From positions 1-47,700 of the forward strand of contig JAEZYN010000017.1 of NCBI GenBank assembly GCA_023419095.1: a stretch of DNA of 47,700 bases, in the 5' to 3' direction. This document shows, in pieces, positions 1 to 7,708 of this stretch. The notes beneath the pieces were generated by a model. It ran no database searches, was not told the origin of the DNA, and saw nothing but the letters and a program-made list of their open reading frames with translations. The number at the start of each line of letters is the position of its first letter. Positions within the stretch are counted from its first letter, which is position 1. This DNA comes from Bacteroidota bacterium (GTDB lineage: Bacteria; Bacteroidota; Bacteroidia; Flavobacteriales; Weeksellaceae). The position numbers were made by a program, and so were the translations under genes.

Positions 1-33
1 TTATAACGCAGTAATTATTTGATTTGGACATAT

Positions 34-624
34 TCAGTTTATTTTTTCTACCCTCACCAGCGGTCTGAAAGCATACTCTTTGCCGTTTTCGAGGTTTGTA
101 CAAAGATAGTTTTTTTTCCGCTTCGCATCCATTGAATAGAATTCATCACGGTACACAAAATGGTCACCAGGTTGTAAATCTTCTATGTATAATCTTTCGT
201 CTTCGCAATCTTCAATGTGGAAATATTTTACAAGGTCCGGGCTGGACATAAAATTAGCTTTCGGCGCTTTTGCAAAATTTAAAATGACAGGTTTAAGATC
301 ATCCGCATAAACTGATATGCTTTCCAGAAGCATGGTTCGGAATACGTGCTTCCACTCACGTCCGTGCGGAGAAATTCTGTAACCGAATTGCTGAAAAGCA
401 AGCAGATGTGCAAGTTCGTGCGTGAGCACAAAAAAGAAAAGCTGAGGTTGCAGCGTGCCGTTCACCGTTATCTGATGTGTACCGTCGGGCATTTTGCGGT
501 AATCGCCAAGTTTGAATTTCCTTTGCCGTGTGACTTTGATGTGAATTGCGTTTCCGCCAAACCAGATTTTGAGGTAAGGAAATGTACCTTCAGGCAAAAA
601 CCTTTCAAGATTTTCGACAGACAT
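34..624 (-). CDS. SprT-like zinc metallopeptidase domain protein
   Basis: This 196-residue protein has the zinc-metallopeptidase helix HELAH at residues 69-73. It is followed by an SPHGREW segment whose His87 is a likely third zinc ligand, the arrangement of SprT/Spartan-like proteases. There is no signal peptide, so it should be cytoplasmic. Bacterial SprT-like proteins are poorly characterised; eukaryotic Spartan degrades DNA-protein crosslinks, but that role is not shown here. The C-terminal third has no motif I recognise and lacks the cysteine zinc ribbon of classical SprT. It lies 10 bp downstream of the TolC-type gene on the same strand and could be co-transcribed. The ATG is followed by a sensible hydrophilic N-terminus. 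Family is fairly sure, substrate unknown. Confidence 0.8.
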   Translation of the reverse strand: MSVENLERFLPEGTFPYLKIWFGGNAIHIKVTRQRKFKLGDYRKMPDGTHQITVNGTLQPQLFFFVLTHELAHLLAFQQFGYRISPHGREWKHVFRTMLLESISVYADDLKPVILNFAKAPKANFMSSPDLVKYFHIEDCEDERLYIEDLQPGDHFVYRDEFYSMDAKRKKNYLCTNLENGKEYAFRPLVRVEKIN

Positions 625-634
625 TTAATTTTAG

Positions 635-1984
635 TTAAAGACTCAGCGGAATACCCGCATAGAAATTCAGCAGTTTCAGGCTGAAAAGATAGTTGTACTT
701 AGCCTGTGCCACAGAGCCCTGCGCATTTGCAAAGTTGTTTCGGGCTGCATTCAGATCATAAATCGTGGAACGGCCCGCGGCGAAACTTTTCTCTGCAAAA
801 TCTAGGGCAAGTTCTGAACTGCGTTCTGCCTCACGCGCGGCGGAATATGCTGCGAAATTGCTTTCCGCGTCAAACTGAGCCTGCTGCACATTCTGCAAAA
901 CCTGCTGACGCTGCTGCTGGAAAGTTGTTTTTGCGATGTCTTCGTTTATTTTTGCCTGCTCTACCTGAAGTTTAGTAATTCCTTTGTTAAATATGGGGAT
1001 AGTAGCCGAGAGACCGAGCTGCTGCCCGAAATTATCTTTGTACTGTTTAAAAAAGCCACTTTCACGAATCGGGTTTCCGTTGATATCGGCACCCGCATAG
1101 TTGGTTACAAGTGAATTAAAATAGGAGGTGCCAATCCCGGCGCTTGCAGAGATCACGGGCCAGAAAGCAGTTTCTGTCACTTCCGTTTGCGCCTCAGCTG
1201 CTTTGATCCTGCTTTCAGCTGCTTTGATCTGCGGCTGATTTTCGTATGCTTTTTCTATGATATTTTCAGCTGTAAAAAGTGGTGCTTCCAAAGTATTGTC
1301 CAGCGGAACATCCTGAATATCAAAGTTTTTGTATTCTTCCAGTTGCAGCAGCATCGCGAGGGCGAACAGGCTTCTGTTCGTATTGATGCGCGCTGTTTCT
1401 ACATTCTGTTTTTCACGTGCCAGTGCTGCTTCGGCTTCGGCTAAAACCGTTCTGGCAGTAGTTCCGACGTCGGTCGTGATTTTTGCACGCTGGTAAAGCC
1501 GGTCTGCATTTTCGAGAGCACTGGCGGATATCCTGCCGATTTCGCGGTTCAGAAGAACTGATAGATACTGCTGTGCAATCTGAAGCGAAATATCATTTTT
1601 AATTCTTTCTGTATCAAATTTTGTAGCAGCAACTTCAAATTCGGTGCGGCGGATATTTTTTTCGAGACGCCCATTATTAAATAGAAGGATGTCCGCGCCT
1701 ACACTGGCGTTGTTGTTGAAATTATCATTCCGGTTTGATGTACCGAAAATGTCGCGGCCCTGTCCGAAAGTGGCGTTATTGCTAATATTTCCGCTTACCG
1801 AGGGCAGATATTCACGTTTCGCGATCTCGAGAGATTTATCCTGAATCTGCGTATTCAAATTATTCTGAATGACCGTGAGGTTATTTTGCAATGCATAGTT
1901 CACACATTCCTGGAGTGTCCATTTTTTTTGGGAAAAAACAGTGCCTGACAGTAAAACCAGTAAAACTACAGCAGATTTCTTCAT
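635..1984 (-). CDS. TolC family outer membrane efflux protein
   Basis: The 449-residue protein starts with a signal peptide (MKKSAVVLLVLLSGTVFSQ) and then WTLQECVNYALQNN, the usual opening of the first OEP/TolC repeat. Two long coiled-coil halves follow: one with repeated Ala/Glu/Arg heptads around residues 140-220, the second around 330-430. Each half precedes a short beta segment, matching the tandem OEP architecture. Family members form trimeric outer membrane exit ducts for efflux pumps or type I secretion. No membrane-fusion protein or inner membrane pump is adjacent, so the partner is encoded elsewhere and the cargo cannot be inferred. Length is normal for the family. Confidence 0.9.
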   Translation of the reverse strand: MKKSAVVLLVLLSGTVFSQKKWTLQECVNYALQNNLTVIQNNLNTQIQDKSLEIAKREYLPSVSGNISNNATFGQGRDIFGTSNRNDNFNNNASVGADILLFNNGRLEKNIRRTEFEVAATKFDTERIKNDISLQIAQQYLSVLLNREIGRISASALENADRLYQRAKITTDVGTTARTVLAEAEAALAREKQNVETARINTNRSLFALAMLLQLEEYKNFDIQDVPLDNTLEAPLFTAENIIEKAYENQPQIKAAESRIKAAEAQTEVTETAFWPVISASAGIGTSYFNSLVTNYAGADINGNPIRESGFFKQYKDNFGQQLGLSATIPIFNKGITKLQVEQAKINEDIAKTTFQQQRQQVLQNVQQAQFDAESNFAAYSAAREAERSSELALDFAEKSFAAGRSTIYDLNAARNNFANAQGSVAQAKYNYLFSLKLLNFYAGIPLSL

Positions 1985-2024
1985 TATTAATTTTAATGAA
2001 TAAGACGGAGATTTTTTTTAAATG

Positions 2025-2417
2025 TTACAGCTTTCTGTTCAGTTCGTTTATTCGGGAAACAATGGGCATGGAGAAAATTCCGCTTTTTTGCAGGAAGTGT
2101 TCATAAAAAACCTTTGATTTCTCGGCGAAATCGAGGTGGTTGTTTTCTTTAAATTTAAAATAGAACAAATGGCCGAGCAATTCATAATAGGCAATCTGGT
2201 GCGCGGCTTCTTTGGCTTCGATGAGGTCTGTAATTTCCTTCACGTCCTTTCCGGCCAGCGTTTCAAACGTCATTTTGAAAGTGTCGTTCATATTCGTATC
2301 GAAAATCCGCTGAAGTTCAGTTTCATCGCCGTCACTTTTGCCGCCCAAAATCATTTTGCCCAAAAATTCAGAAAACTGCCTTACAATCCGGATGATATAA
2401 TCTTTGTCGTGAATCAT
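2025..2417 (-). CDS. Hypothetical helical protein, 130 aa
   Basis: I do not recognise this family. The 130-residue sequence is rich in charged and aromatic residues, has no signal peptide or membrane segment, and appears almost entirely alpha-helical, with an amphipathic N-terminus (MIHDKDYIIRIVRQFSEFLG). The middle resembles repeat-type helical scaffold proteins, but no motif supports a function. It lies 40 bp upstream of the TolC-type gene on the same strand and 54 bp downstream of the nucleoside-recognition gene. The ATG at the 5' end is the only sensible start. Confidence 0.7.
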   Translation of the reverse strand: MIHDKDYIIRIVRQFSEFLGKMILGGKSDGDETELQRIFDTNMNDTFKMTFETLAGKDVKEITDLIEAKEAAHQIAYYELLGHLFYFKFKENNHLDFAEKSKVFYEHFLQKSGIFSMPIVSRINELNRKL

Positions 2418-2429
2418 GATTTTTTACTT

Positions 2430-2464
2430 GTTCAAAAGGTTCAAAAAGTTTAAAAGTTCAAATT
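2430..2464. repeat. Short tandem GTTCAAAA-type repeat
   Basis: The gap between two minus-strand genes holds four near-copies of a unit reading GTTCAAAAG, GTTCAAAAA, GTTTAAAA and GTTCAAATT, with period 9, 9 and 8. It looks like a low-complexity slippage tract. No hairpin or promoter function is apparent. Confidence 0.6.
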
Positions 2465-2471
2465 TGTCCGT

Positions 2472-3875
2472 TTAAGCAAAGAAGATATACGCTAATACTA
2501 CAGATGTTATAATGCCTACCAAATCTGCTAAAAGCATGGCCGTAACTGTATACCGCGTGTTTCTGATGCCCACGGCACCGAAATACACCGCGATAACGTA
2601 AAATGTAGTATCAGAACTTCCCTGCAGTACAGCCGCAAGTCTTCCCTGGAAACTGTCTGCACCGAAAATCTGCATCGTGTCCACCATCATTCCGCGCGCG
2701 CCCGAACCTGAAAGCGGTTTGATGAGAGCTGTAGGTAAACCGTCAACGAAGCGTGTGTCAAAACCTGCGACCGCCGCAAACCATTTCATCCCGTCAATGA
2801 GGACATCGAACACGCCGGAAGTGCGCAGCAGCGAGATTGCAATCAGCATTCCTACTAAGTACGGGATAATTTTGACGCAGGTCCAGAAACCTTCTTTCGC
2901 GCCATCGATAAAAGCGTCGAACACGTTTATTTTCTTATAAACGCCGCCTAAGACAATGGCGAAAAAGATCAGTAATATAATTCCGTTGCTGAGCAGCATA
3001 CTGAAATTATCGATGCCTTCTTTAGATAAATTTACAAGGTAAACTACTAATAATCCGACAATTGCAGATATGCCGCCGACGTAGGCAATCACCGTCGGCT
3101 GAAGCAGATTGATTTTCTGATAAAGTGAAACGATTATCATTGCCGCCATCGTGGCCGCAAAAGTGGCAATCATGCACGGCAGAAAGATATCCGTCGGCGT
3201 TTGCGAACCCATCGAGGCACGAATTGCAATAATCGAAACGGGAATGAGCGTAAGACCGCCGGCATGGAGGCACAGGAACATGATCTGCGAATTACTTGCA
3301 CGGTCTTTGTCCACATTCAGTGTCTGCAAACTTTCCATCGCTTTCAGTCCAAACGGTGTTGCAGCATTATCCAAACCTAAAAGATTGGCTGAAAAATTAA
3401 GCAGCATATGGCCAAAAGAGGGATGGTTTTTCGGGATTTCAGGAAAAAGGCGTGAAAAGAACGGCTGGATCATCCGCGAAAGCAAATTGATGCCGCCGGC
3501 TTTTTCTGCGATGCTCATGAAACCCATAAATAATGTCATGATGCCGATAAGCCCAAGACAAATTTTTACGGCAGTTTCGGAAGTTCCTATCACGCCGTCG
3601 CTTCCCTGTACACGGTAAACAGCGACAGCTGAAGTGGCAGAATCTGTACGGTAATGAATCCGATCTTGCTCAATGTCTGGTTTAAGCAGCAGCGATTTCT
3701 GGAGATCAGCGGAGAGTTCGCCAGGGTTTTTCGTAGCGATTTGGATGGTGTCACCGCTTTTGCCAACTACCATGTCGTTGTAAATCGCTTTGTAATGATC
3801 CGAGAATAAATATTTAAAACTTGCTACCAGAATGGCCACAATGATAAAGGCACTCCATATTCTGCTTAAAACCAT
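2472..3875 (-). CDS. Nucleoside recognition (SpmA/SpmB-like) membrane protein
   Basis: The 467-residue polytopic protein has a single N-terminal membrane helix, a periplasmic segment at about residues 30-110, then roughly nine more membrane helices. The first half carries an SpmA-like Gate/nucleoside-recognition domain with the segment NLLGLDNAATPFGLKAM. The second half carries an SpmB-like domain with GSGARGMMVD and QGSSDTTFYVIAVYFGA. This fused SpmA-SpmB form is common in Bacteroidota, which do not sporulate; the transported ligand is unknown. The spore-maturation name reflects Bacillus homologues only. The GTG and ATG choices near the 5' end make little difference; the ATG at 3875 precedes a hydrophobic helix. 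Confidence 0.85.
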   Translation of the reverse strand: MVLSRIWSAFIIVAILVASFKYLFSDHYKAIYNDMVVGKSGDTIQIATKNPGELSADLQKSLLLKPDIEQDRIHYRTDSATSAVAVYRVQGSDGVIGTSETAVKICLGLIGIMTLFMGFMSIAEKAGGINLLSRMIQPFFSRLFPEIPKNHPSFGHMLLNFSANLLGLDNAATPFGLKAMESLQTLNVDKDRASNSQIMFLCLHAGGLTLIPVSIIAIRASMGSQTPTDIFLPCMIATFAATMAAMIIVSLYQKINLLQPTVIAYVGGISAIVGLLVVYLVNLSKEGIDNFSMLLSNGIILLIFFAIVLGGVYKKINVFDAFIDGAKEGFWTCVKIIPYLVGMLIAISLLRTSGVFDVLIDGMKWFAAVAGFDTRFVDGLPTALIKPLSGSGARGMMVDTMQIFGADSFQGRLAAVLQGSSDTTFYVIAVYFGAVGIRNTRYTVTAMLLADLVGIITSVVLAYIFFA

Positions 3876-3962
3876 CGAAAAAAATTTTGATAAAAGTAAT
3901 CAAAAACTTGCTTCCAAAATTGTTCGATAAGAGGCAATCGTGTGATGGACGGAGAAAATGCC

Positions 3963-5003
3963 TTAAAACAGCCTGAGTTGCTGTGCGCGTGTTCCGGTAA
4001 AGTTTTCTGCAGTTAACGCCAGCATTTCACGGTCGGCGAAATACTTCCGTTTTGCAAGAGCAAAAGTATTGTGGATGAGTTCAGCAATATTACCTTCACC
4101 TTTATAGCGCTCGTGAAATCTCTTTTCACCCAGACTGCCGCCACGCATTGAACGGATTAAATTTAGGACTTTCTGTGCACGGTCAGGGAAATGTGCATTG
4201 ATCCAGTTTACAAAAACTGGTTCCACCGTATCGTTAAGCCGTACGATGGAGTAGCTGAAACTATTAGCACCAGCGTCTGCAACGGCTTTTACAATCGGAA
4301 GACTTTCATCGCTGGTAAGTCCCGGGATTACTGGTGCTACCATTACGCCCACCGGAACTCCGTTCATAGTCAGTGTTTCAATGGCTTTAAGTTTGTTGCG
4401 TGCAGAAGAGGTTCGTGGTTCCATTTTCCGCCGGATTTCTTCATTGATCGTGGGAATGCTGAAGGAAACCGAGACTAAATTTTGCTCTGCAAGTGGCTTT
4501 AAAATATCGAGGTCTCGCAGGACAAGTGCATTTTTAGTAATTATCGATACGGGATGTCGGTAATCTAAGCAAAGCTGGAGCAGCTGACGCGTAATTTCAA
4601 ATTTGCGCTCAGCGGGCTGGTAGCAGTCGGTATTCCCGGAAAGAGTGATAGTTTTTGGAACGTAATTTCGTTTTTGGAAAAATTTCTCCAGGAGTTCGGT
4701 TGCGTTCTTTTTGACCATAATTTTACGCTCAAAATCAATGCCCGCAGAGTAGCCCCAATATTCATGCGTAGGTCTGGCGAAACAGTACGAGCAGCCATGT
4801 TCGCAACCCTGATACGGATTCAGCGAATATTCCATTCGCAAATCCGGACTTTTAACAGTATTGACGATTGTTTTCGGAAATACTTCGGTGAAGGACACTT
4901 TTAAAGATTCCAGCTCGTCATCTTCAGGTTCCCAAGTATAACGGTCGAAACGGTTGTGTTCGTTCCGCTGCGCGCCCTGCCCTTTGATAAAGTTGTTTTC
5001 CAT
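3963..5003 (-). CDS. PA0069-type radical SAM protein
   Basis: The 346-residue protein contains the radical-SAM cluster motif CEHGCSYC at residues 67-74 (Cys67, Cys71, Cys74), inside the stretch NPYQGCEHGCSYCFARPTH that marks the PA0069/SplB-like branch. Downstream are a GNTDCYQPAER segment and SxPTINEE-type beta strands of the TIM barrel. These enzymes bind a 4Fe-4S cluster and cleave S-adenosylmethionine. The substrate of this branch has not been established, and spore photoproduct lyase activity is not implied. It is a single-gene unit between the nucleoside-recognition gene and a small membrane protein gene. Confidence 0.88.
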   Translation of the reverse strand: MENNFIKGQGAQRNEHNRFDRYTWEPEDDELESLKVSFTEVFPKTIVNTVKSPDLRMEYSLNPYQGCEHGCSYCFARPTHEYWGYSAGIDFERKIMVKKNATELLEKFFQKRNYVPKTITLSGNTDCYQPAERKFEITRQLLQLCLDYRHPVSIITKNALVLRDLDILKPLAEQNLVSVSFSIPTINEEIRRKMEPRTSSARNKLKAIETLTMNGVPVGVMVAPVIPGLTSDESLPIVKAVADAGANSFSYSIVRLNDTVEPVFVNWINAHFPDRAQKVLNLIRSMRGGSLGEKRFHERYKGEGNIAELIHNTFALAKRKYFADREMLALTAENFTGTRAQQLRLF

Positions 5004-5057
5004 TTTTTATAGAACGAAAAAATCGCTGTTTTCGCCTATTTTAGTTTAATTATTGAA

Positions 5058-5089
5058 CAAAAAATCCCGCGTTCTAATGAACACAGGAT
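5058..5089 (-). terminator. Rho-independent terminator after small membrane protein
   Basis: Read on the minus strand, an 11-bp stem with two G-U pairs (arms at 5064-5074 and 5079-5089) and an ATTA loop is followed by a run of six T. It lies just past the stop of the 63-residue membrane protein gene. Confidence 0.75.
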
Positions 5090-5111
5090 GTGGTTATTTT
5101 ATTTTTAAAAA

Positions 5112-5303
5112 TCACTGCATCGCATAAAGTTCTACACCGTGGTTATCATCATAACCGCTATCATCGAAATGACGGTGATAGTCTCCGTAATATGCTTTAT
5201 AGTCTGTTTCTTTTTTGTTTAAGAATAATTTGAAGCCATATACTCCTAATCCAACAAGTAAGCCTAAACTGCTCGCCACTAAAATACCGGTCTCTCTTTT
5301 CAT
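5112..5303 (-). CDS. Small single-pass membrane protein, 63 aa
   Basis: I chose the ATG at 5303, giving an N-terminus MKRETGILVASSLGLLVG, over an upstream start that would add eleven poorly coding residues. Residues about 6-25 form one hydrophobic helix with Gly-rich faces. The cytoplasmic or periplasmic tail is rich in Tyr, His and Asp (YYGDYHRHFDDSGYDDNHG). I recognise no family. The Lys/Arg before the helix suggests the N-terminus stays in the cytoplasm. It is divergently arranged to the peptidase gene and has its own terminator. Confidence 0.6.
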   Translation of the reverse strand: MKRETGILVASSLGLLVGLGVYGFKLFLNKKETDYKAYYGDYHRHFDDSGYDDNHGVELYAMQ

Positions 5304-5416
5304 AATAATATAGTTAGAACAAATCTTGTTTAGCAAAATGCGTACCTTAAAAGGATTACTGTCTTTTAAAATTCGTTAATATTCCGTGATACGCGCAGAG
5401 ACTGATTAATATTTAA

Positions 5417-5424
5417 TAAATTTG
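5417..5424 (+). promoter_or_regulatory. Candidate -7 box TAAATTTG
   Basis: TAAATTTG matches the Bacteroidota -7 consensus TAnnTTTG. It ends 18 bases before the ATG at 5443. No clear -33 TTG is visible at the normal spacing. It also overlaps a possible TTG start codon at 5422, which argues that the TTG is promoter rather than coding. Confidence 0.45.
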
Positions 5425-5442
5425 AAGAAAAACAGATTATTA

Positions 5443-7554
5443 ATGAAAGCTAATGGACTTATTTTGACAGGCGCTGTTTTTCTCGCAGCCTGCTCACCCC
5501 AAAAAATGACACAAAACCGAAATTACCCTGAAAGCAAAAAAATCGTGCACACCGACGAATATTTCGGGCAAAAAGTAGAAGATCCATACCGCTGGCTGGA
5601 GGACGACCGTGCGCAAGATACCAAAGATTGGGTTCAGCGTGAGGTAGCTTTTACGAATAACTATCTGGAGCAGATTCCGTTTCGCGAGGAAATTCGTTCG
5701 CAACTCAAAAATATCTGGAATTACGAGAAAATCGGTGCTCCCTTTAAAGAGGGAAACTATACTTATTTTTATAAAAATGACGGGCTGCAAGCCCAGTCCG
5801 TACTTTATCGGACCGATAAAAACGGGAAGACGGAGGTGTTTTTAGATCCAAACAAATTTTCAGAAAAAGGAACGACGTCGCTCGCCGGCATTTCGTTTAA
5901 TAAAAAAGGAAATCTGCTTACGTATTCAATTTCTGAAGGCGGCAGTGACTGGAACAAAATCATCATAATGGACGCCGAAACAAAGCAGATTATTGATGAA
6001 ACCATCACCGATGTGAAGTTTTCCGGCGCTTCGTGGTCGGGCGATGAAGGATTTTACTACTCTAGCTATGATAAACCGACGGGCAGCGAACTTTCAGCAA
6101 AAACAGATACGCACAAGGTGTATTTCCATAAGCTCGGTACCAAACAGTCGCAGGACAGGCTGGTAATTGGCGGCGAAAATTTCAAGAGGAGATACATGGG
6201 TGTGGGTGTGTCTGATGACCAGCGTTACGAGATTCTCAGTGCCTCTGAAGCGACTAACGGGAATGAGCTTTATATTAAAGATTTAAAAAATAAGACAGAT
6301 TTTATCCCCATCCAGAAAGGGTATAGCCACAACACCGATTTCATAGATTCAAAAGGTGATGTCATCTACGCCCTCACAGACCGCGATGCGCCGAATATGC
6401 GCTTGGTAAAATTCGACATCAAAAATCCTTCGGTATGGACGGATGTAATTCCGGAATCTGCTGAGGTGCTCAGCGTTTCCACGGGTGGCGGGTATATTTT
6501 CGCGAAGTACATGAAAGATGCGGTAACATCTGTCCGCCAAATGGATTATGACGGAAAACTTGTCCGCACCATCGAACTTCCGGGTGTTGGTACAGCCTCA
6601 GGTTTCAGCGGGAAAGACGGCGATAAGGATCTCTATTTCTCTTACACGAATTACATTACGCCGGGAACTATTTATAAATATAACGTAGAAAGCGGTAAAT
6701 CTAAAGTGTATCAGAAGCCCAATGTAAAATTCAGCCCCGAAAATTACGTGTCAGAACAGGTTTTTTATACGTCTAAAGACGGCACTAAAATTCCGATGAT
6801 GATCAATTACAAAAAAGGAATCAAGCTGGATGGAAAAAATCCTACAATTTTGTATTCCTACGGCGGTTTTAATATTAGTTTGCAACCCGGATTTTCAGTT
6901 GTAAATGCAATCTGGATGGAAAACGGTGGAATCTACGCCGTGCCGAATATTCGCGGTGGTGGCGAATACGGAAAAAAATGGCATGATGCGGGAACCAAAA
7001 TGCAGAAGAAAAATGTGTTTGATGACTTCATCGCGGCAGGCGAATATCTGCAGCAAAAAGGTTACACATCTCCGGAATACATGGCGCTTTCAGGTCGCTC
7101 TAATGGCGGATTGCTTGTCGGTGCTACGATGACGATGCGTCCGGATCTGGCTAAAGTTGCATTCCCTGGTGTAGGTGTTTTGGATATGTTAAGGTATAAC
7201 AAATTCACTGCCGGTGCGGGTTGGAGCTACGATTACGGAACTGCCGAAGACAGCCGCGAAATGTTTGATTATCTGAAATCTTATTCGCCGGTACACAATG
7301 TGCGCAAAGGTGTTTGCTATCCGTCCACGATGATTATCACGAGCGATCATGATGACCGTGTGGTGCCGGCACATTCCTTCAAGTTCGGTGCAGAACTTCA
7401 GGAAAAACAGTCGTGCAGCAATCCGGTACTTGTACGGATTGAGGTAAATGCCGGTCATGGCGCAGGCCGCAGCACCGACCAGGTAATCGGAGAGAACGCT
7501 GACCTTTTAAGTTTTGCACTCTACGAAATGGGCTTTAAAGCTTTAAAAAAATAA
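5443..7554 (+). CDS. Prolyl oligopeptidase family S9 lipoprotein
   Basis: This 703-residue serine peptidase has a lipoprotein signal with lipobox LAAC at Cys17, an N-terminal beta-propeller to about residue 420, and a C-terminal alpha/beta hydrolase domain. The catalytic residues are readable: Ser553 in GRSNGG, an Asp near 638 in DHDDRVVP, and His672 in AGHGAG, all in the family order. The opening motif VEDPYRWLEDDRAQDTKDW is typical of S9A prolyl endopeptidases, which cut oligopeptides after proline. Lipidation suggests a periplasmic or outer-membrane location. An in-frame TTG seven codons upstream would give a more basic N-terminus, but it lies inside a promoter-like box, so I prefer the ATG. 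It appears monocistronic, with its own terminator. Confidence 0.93.
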   Translation: MKANGLILTGAVFLAACSPQKMTQNRNYPESKKIVHTDEYFGQKVEDPYRWLEDDRAQDTKDWVQREVAFTNNYLEQIPFREEIRSQLKNIWNYEKIGAPFKEGNYTYFYKNDGLQAQSVLYRTDKNGKTEVFLDPNKFSEKGTTSLAGISFNKKGNLLTYSISEGGSDWNKIIIMDAETKQIIDETITDVKFSGASWSGDEGFYYSSYDKPTGSELSAKTDTHKVYFHKLGTKQSQDRLVIGGENFKRRYMGVGVSDDQRYEILSASEATNGNELYIKDLKNKTDFIPIQKGYSHNTDFIDSKGDVIYALTDRDAPNMRLVKFDIKNPSVWTDVIPESAEVLSVSTGGGYIFAKYMKDAVTSVRQMDYDGKLVRTIELPGVGTASGFSGKDGDKDLYFSYTNYITPGTIYKYNVESGKSKVYQKPNVKFSPENYVSEQVFYTSKDGTKIPMMINYKKGIKLDGKNPTILYSYGGFNISLQPGFSVVNAIWMENGGIYAVPNIRGGGEYGKKWHDAGTKMQKKNVFDDFIAAGEYLQQKGYTSPEYMALSGRSNGGLLVGATMTMRPDLAKVAFPGVGVLDMLRYNKFTAGAGWSYDYGTAEDSREMFDYLKSYSPVHNVRKGVCYPSTMIITSDHDDRVVPAHSFKFGAELQEKQSCSNPVLVRIEVNAGHGAGRSTDQVIGENADLLSFALYEMGFKALKK

Positions 7555-7569
7555 ACATTTCTTCATAAT

Positions 7570-7603
7570 AAAAAGCTTTCCGGCGGCGGTCGGAAAGCTT
7601 TTT
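7570..7603 (+). terminator. Strong Rho-independent terminator after S9 peptidase
   Basis: A perfect 13-bp inverted repeat (arms 7570-7582 and 7591-7603) with an 8-base loop ends in five T, 16 bases after the peptidase stop codon. Confidence 0.88.
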
Positions 7604-7684
7604 CATTGCACTTGTTAATAATTTGGCGTGTAAATTCCAGGTTTTAAAAGCAAACCATTAATATTTAAAACCAAATCTAATCGT

Positions 7685-7692
7685 TATTTTTG
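7685..7692 (+). promoter_or_regulatory. Candidate -7 box for the mutL operon
   Basis: TATTTTTG fits TAnnTTTG and ends 16 bases before the mutL ATG. I see no convincing -33 TTG at the usual distance. Confidence 0.5.
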
Positions 7693-7708
7693 TGCCATAG
7701 TAGATTAA

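Noticed and set aside
1..33. Gene or signal at the left window edge
   Set aside because: Only 33 bases past the stop of the SprT-like gene; nothing is readable.
3151..3618. 155-codon frame antisense to the nucleoside-recognition gene
   Set aside because: The sense strand encodes a family membrane protein; the antisense product has random composition.
5422..5442. TTG start giving a longer S9 peptidase
   Set aside because: The TTG lies inside a TAAATTTG promoter box, and the ATG at 5443 already gives a complete lipoprotein signal. It remains possible.
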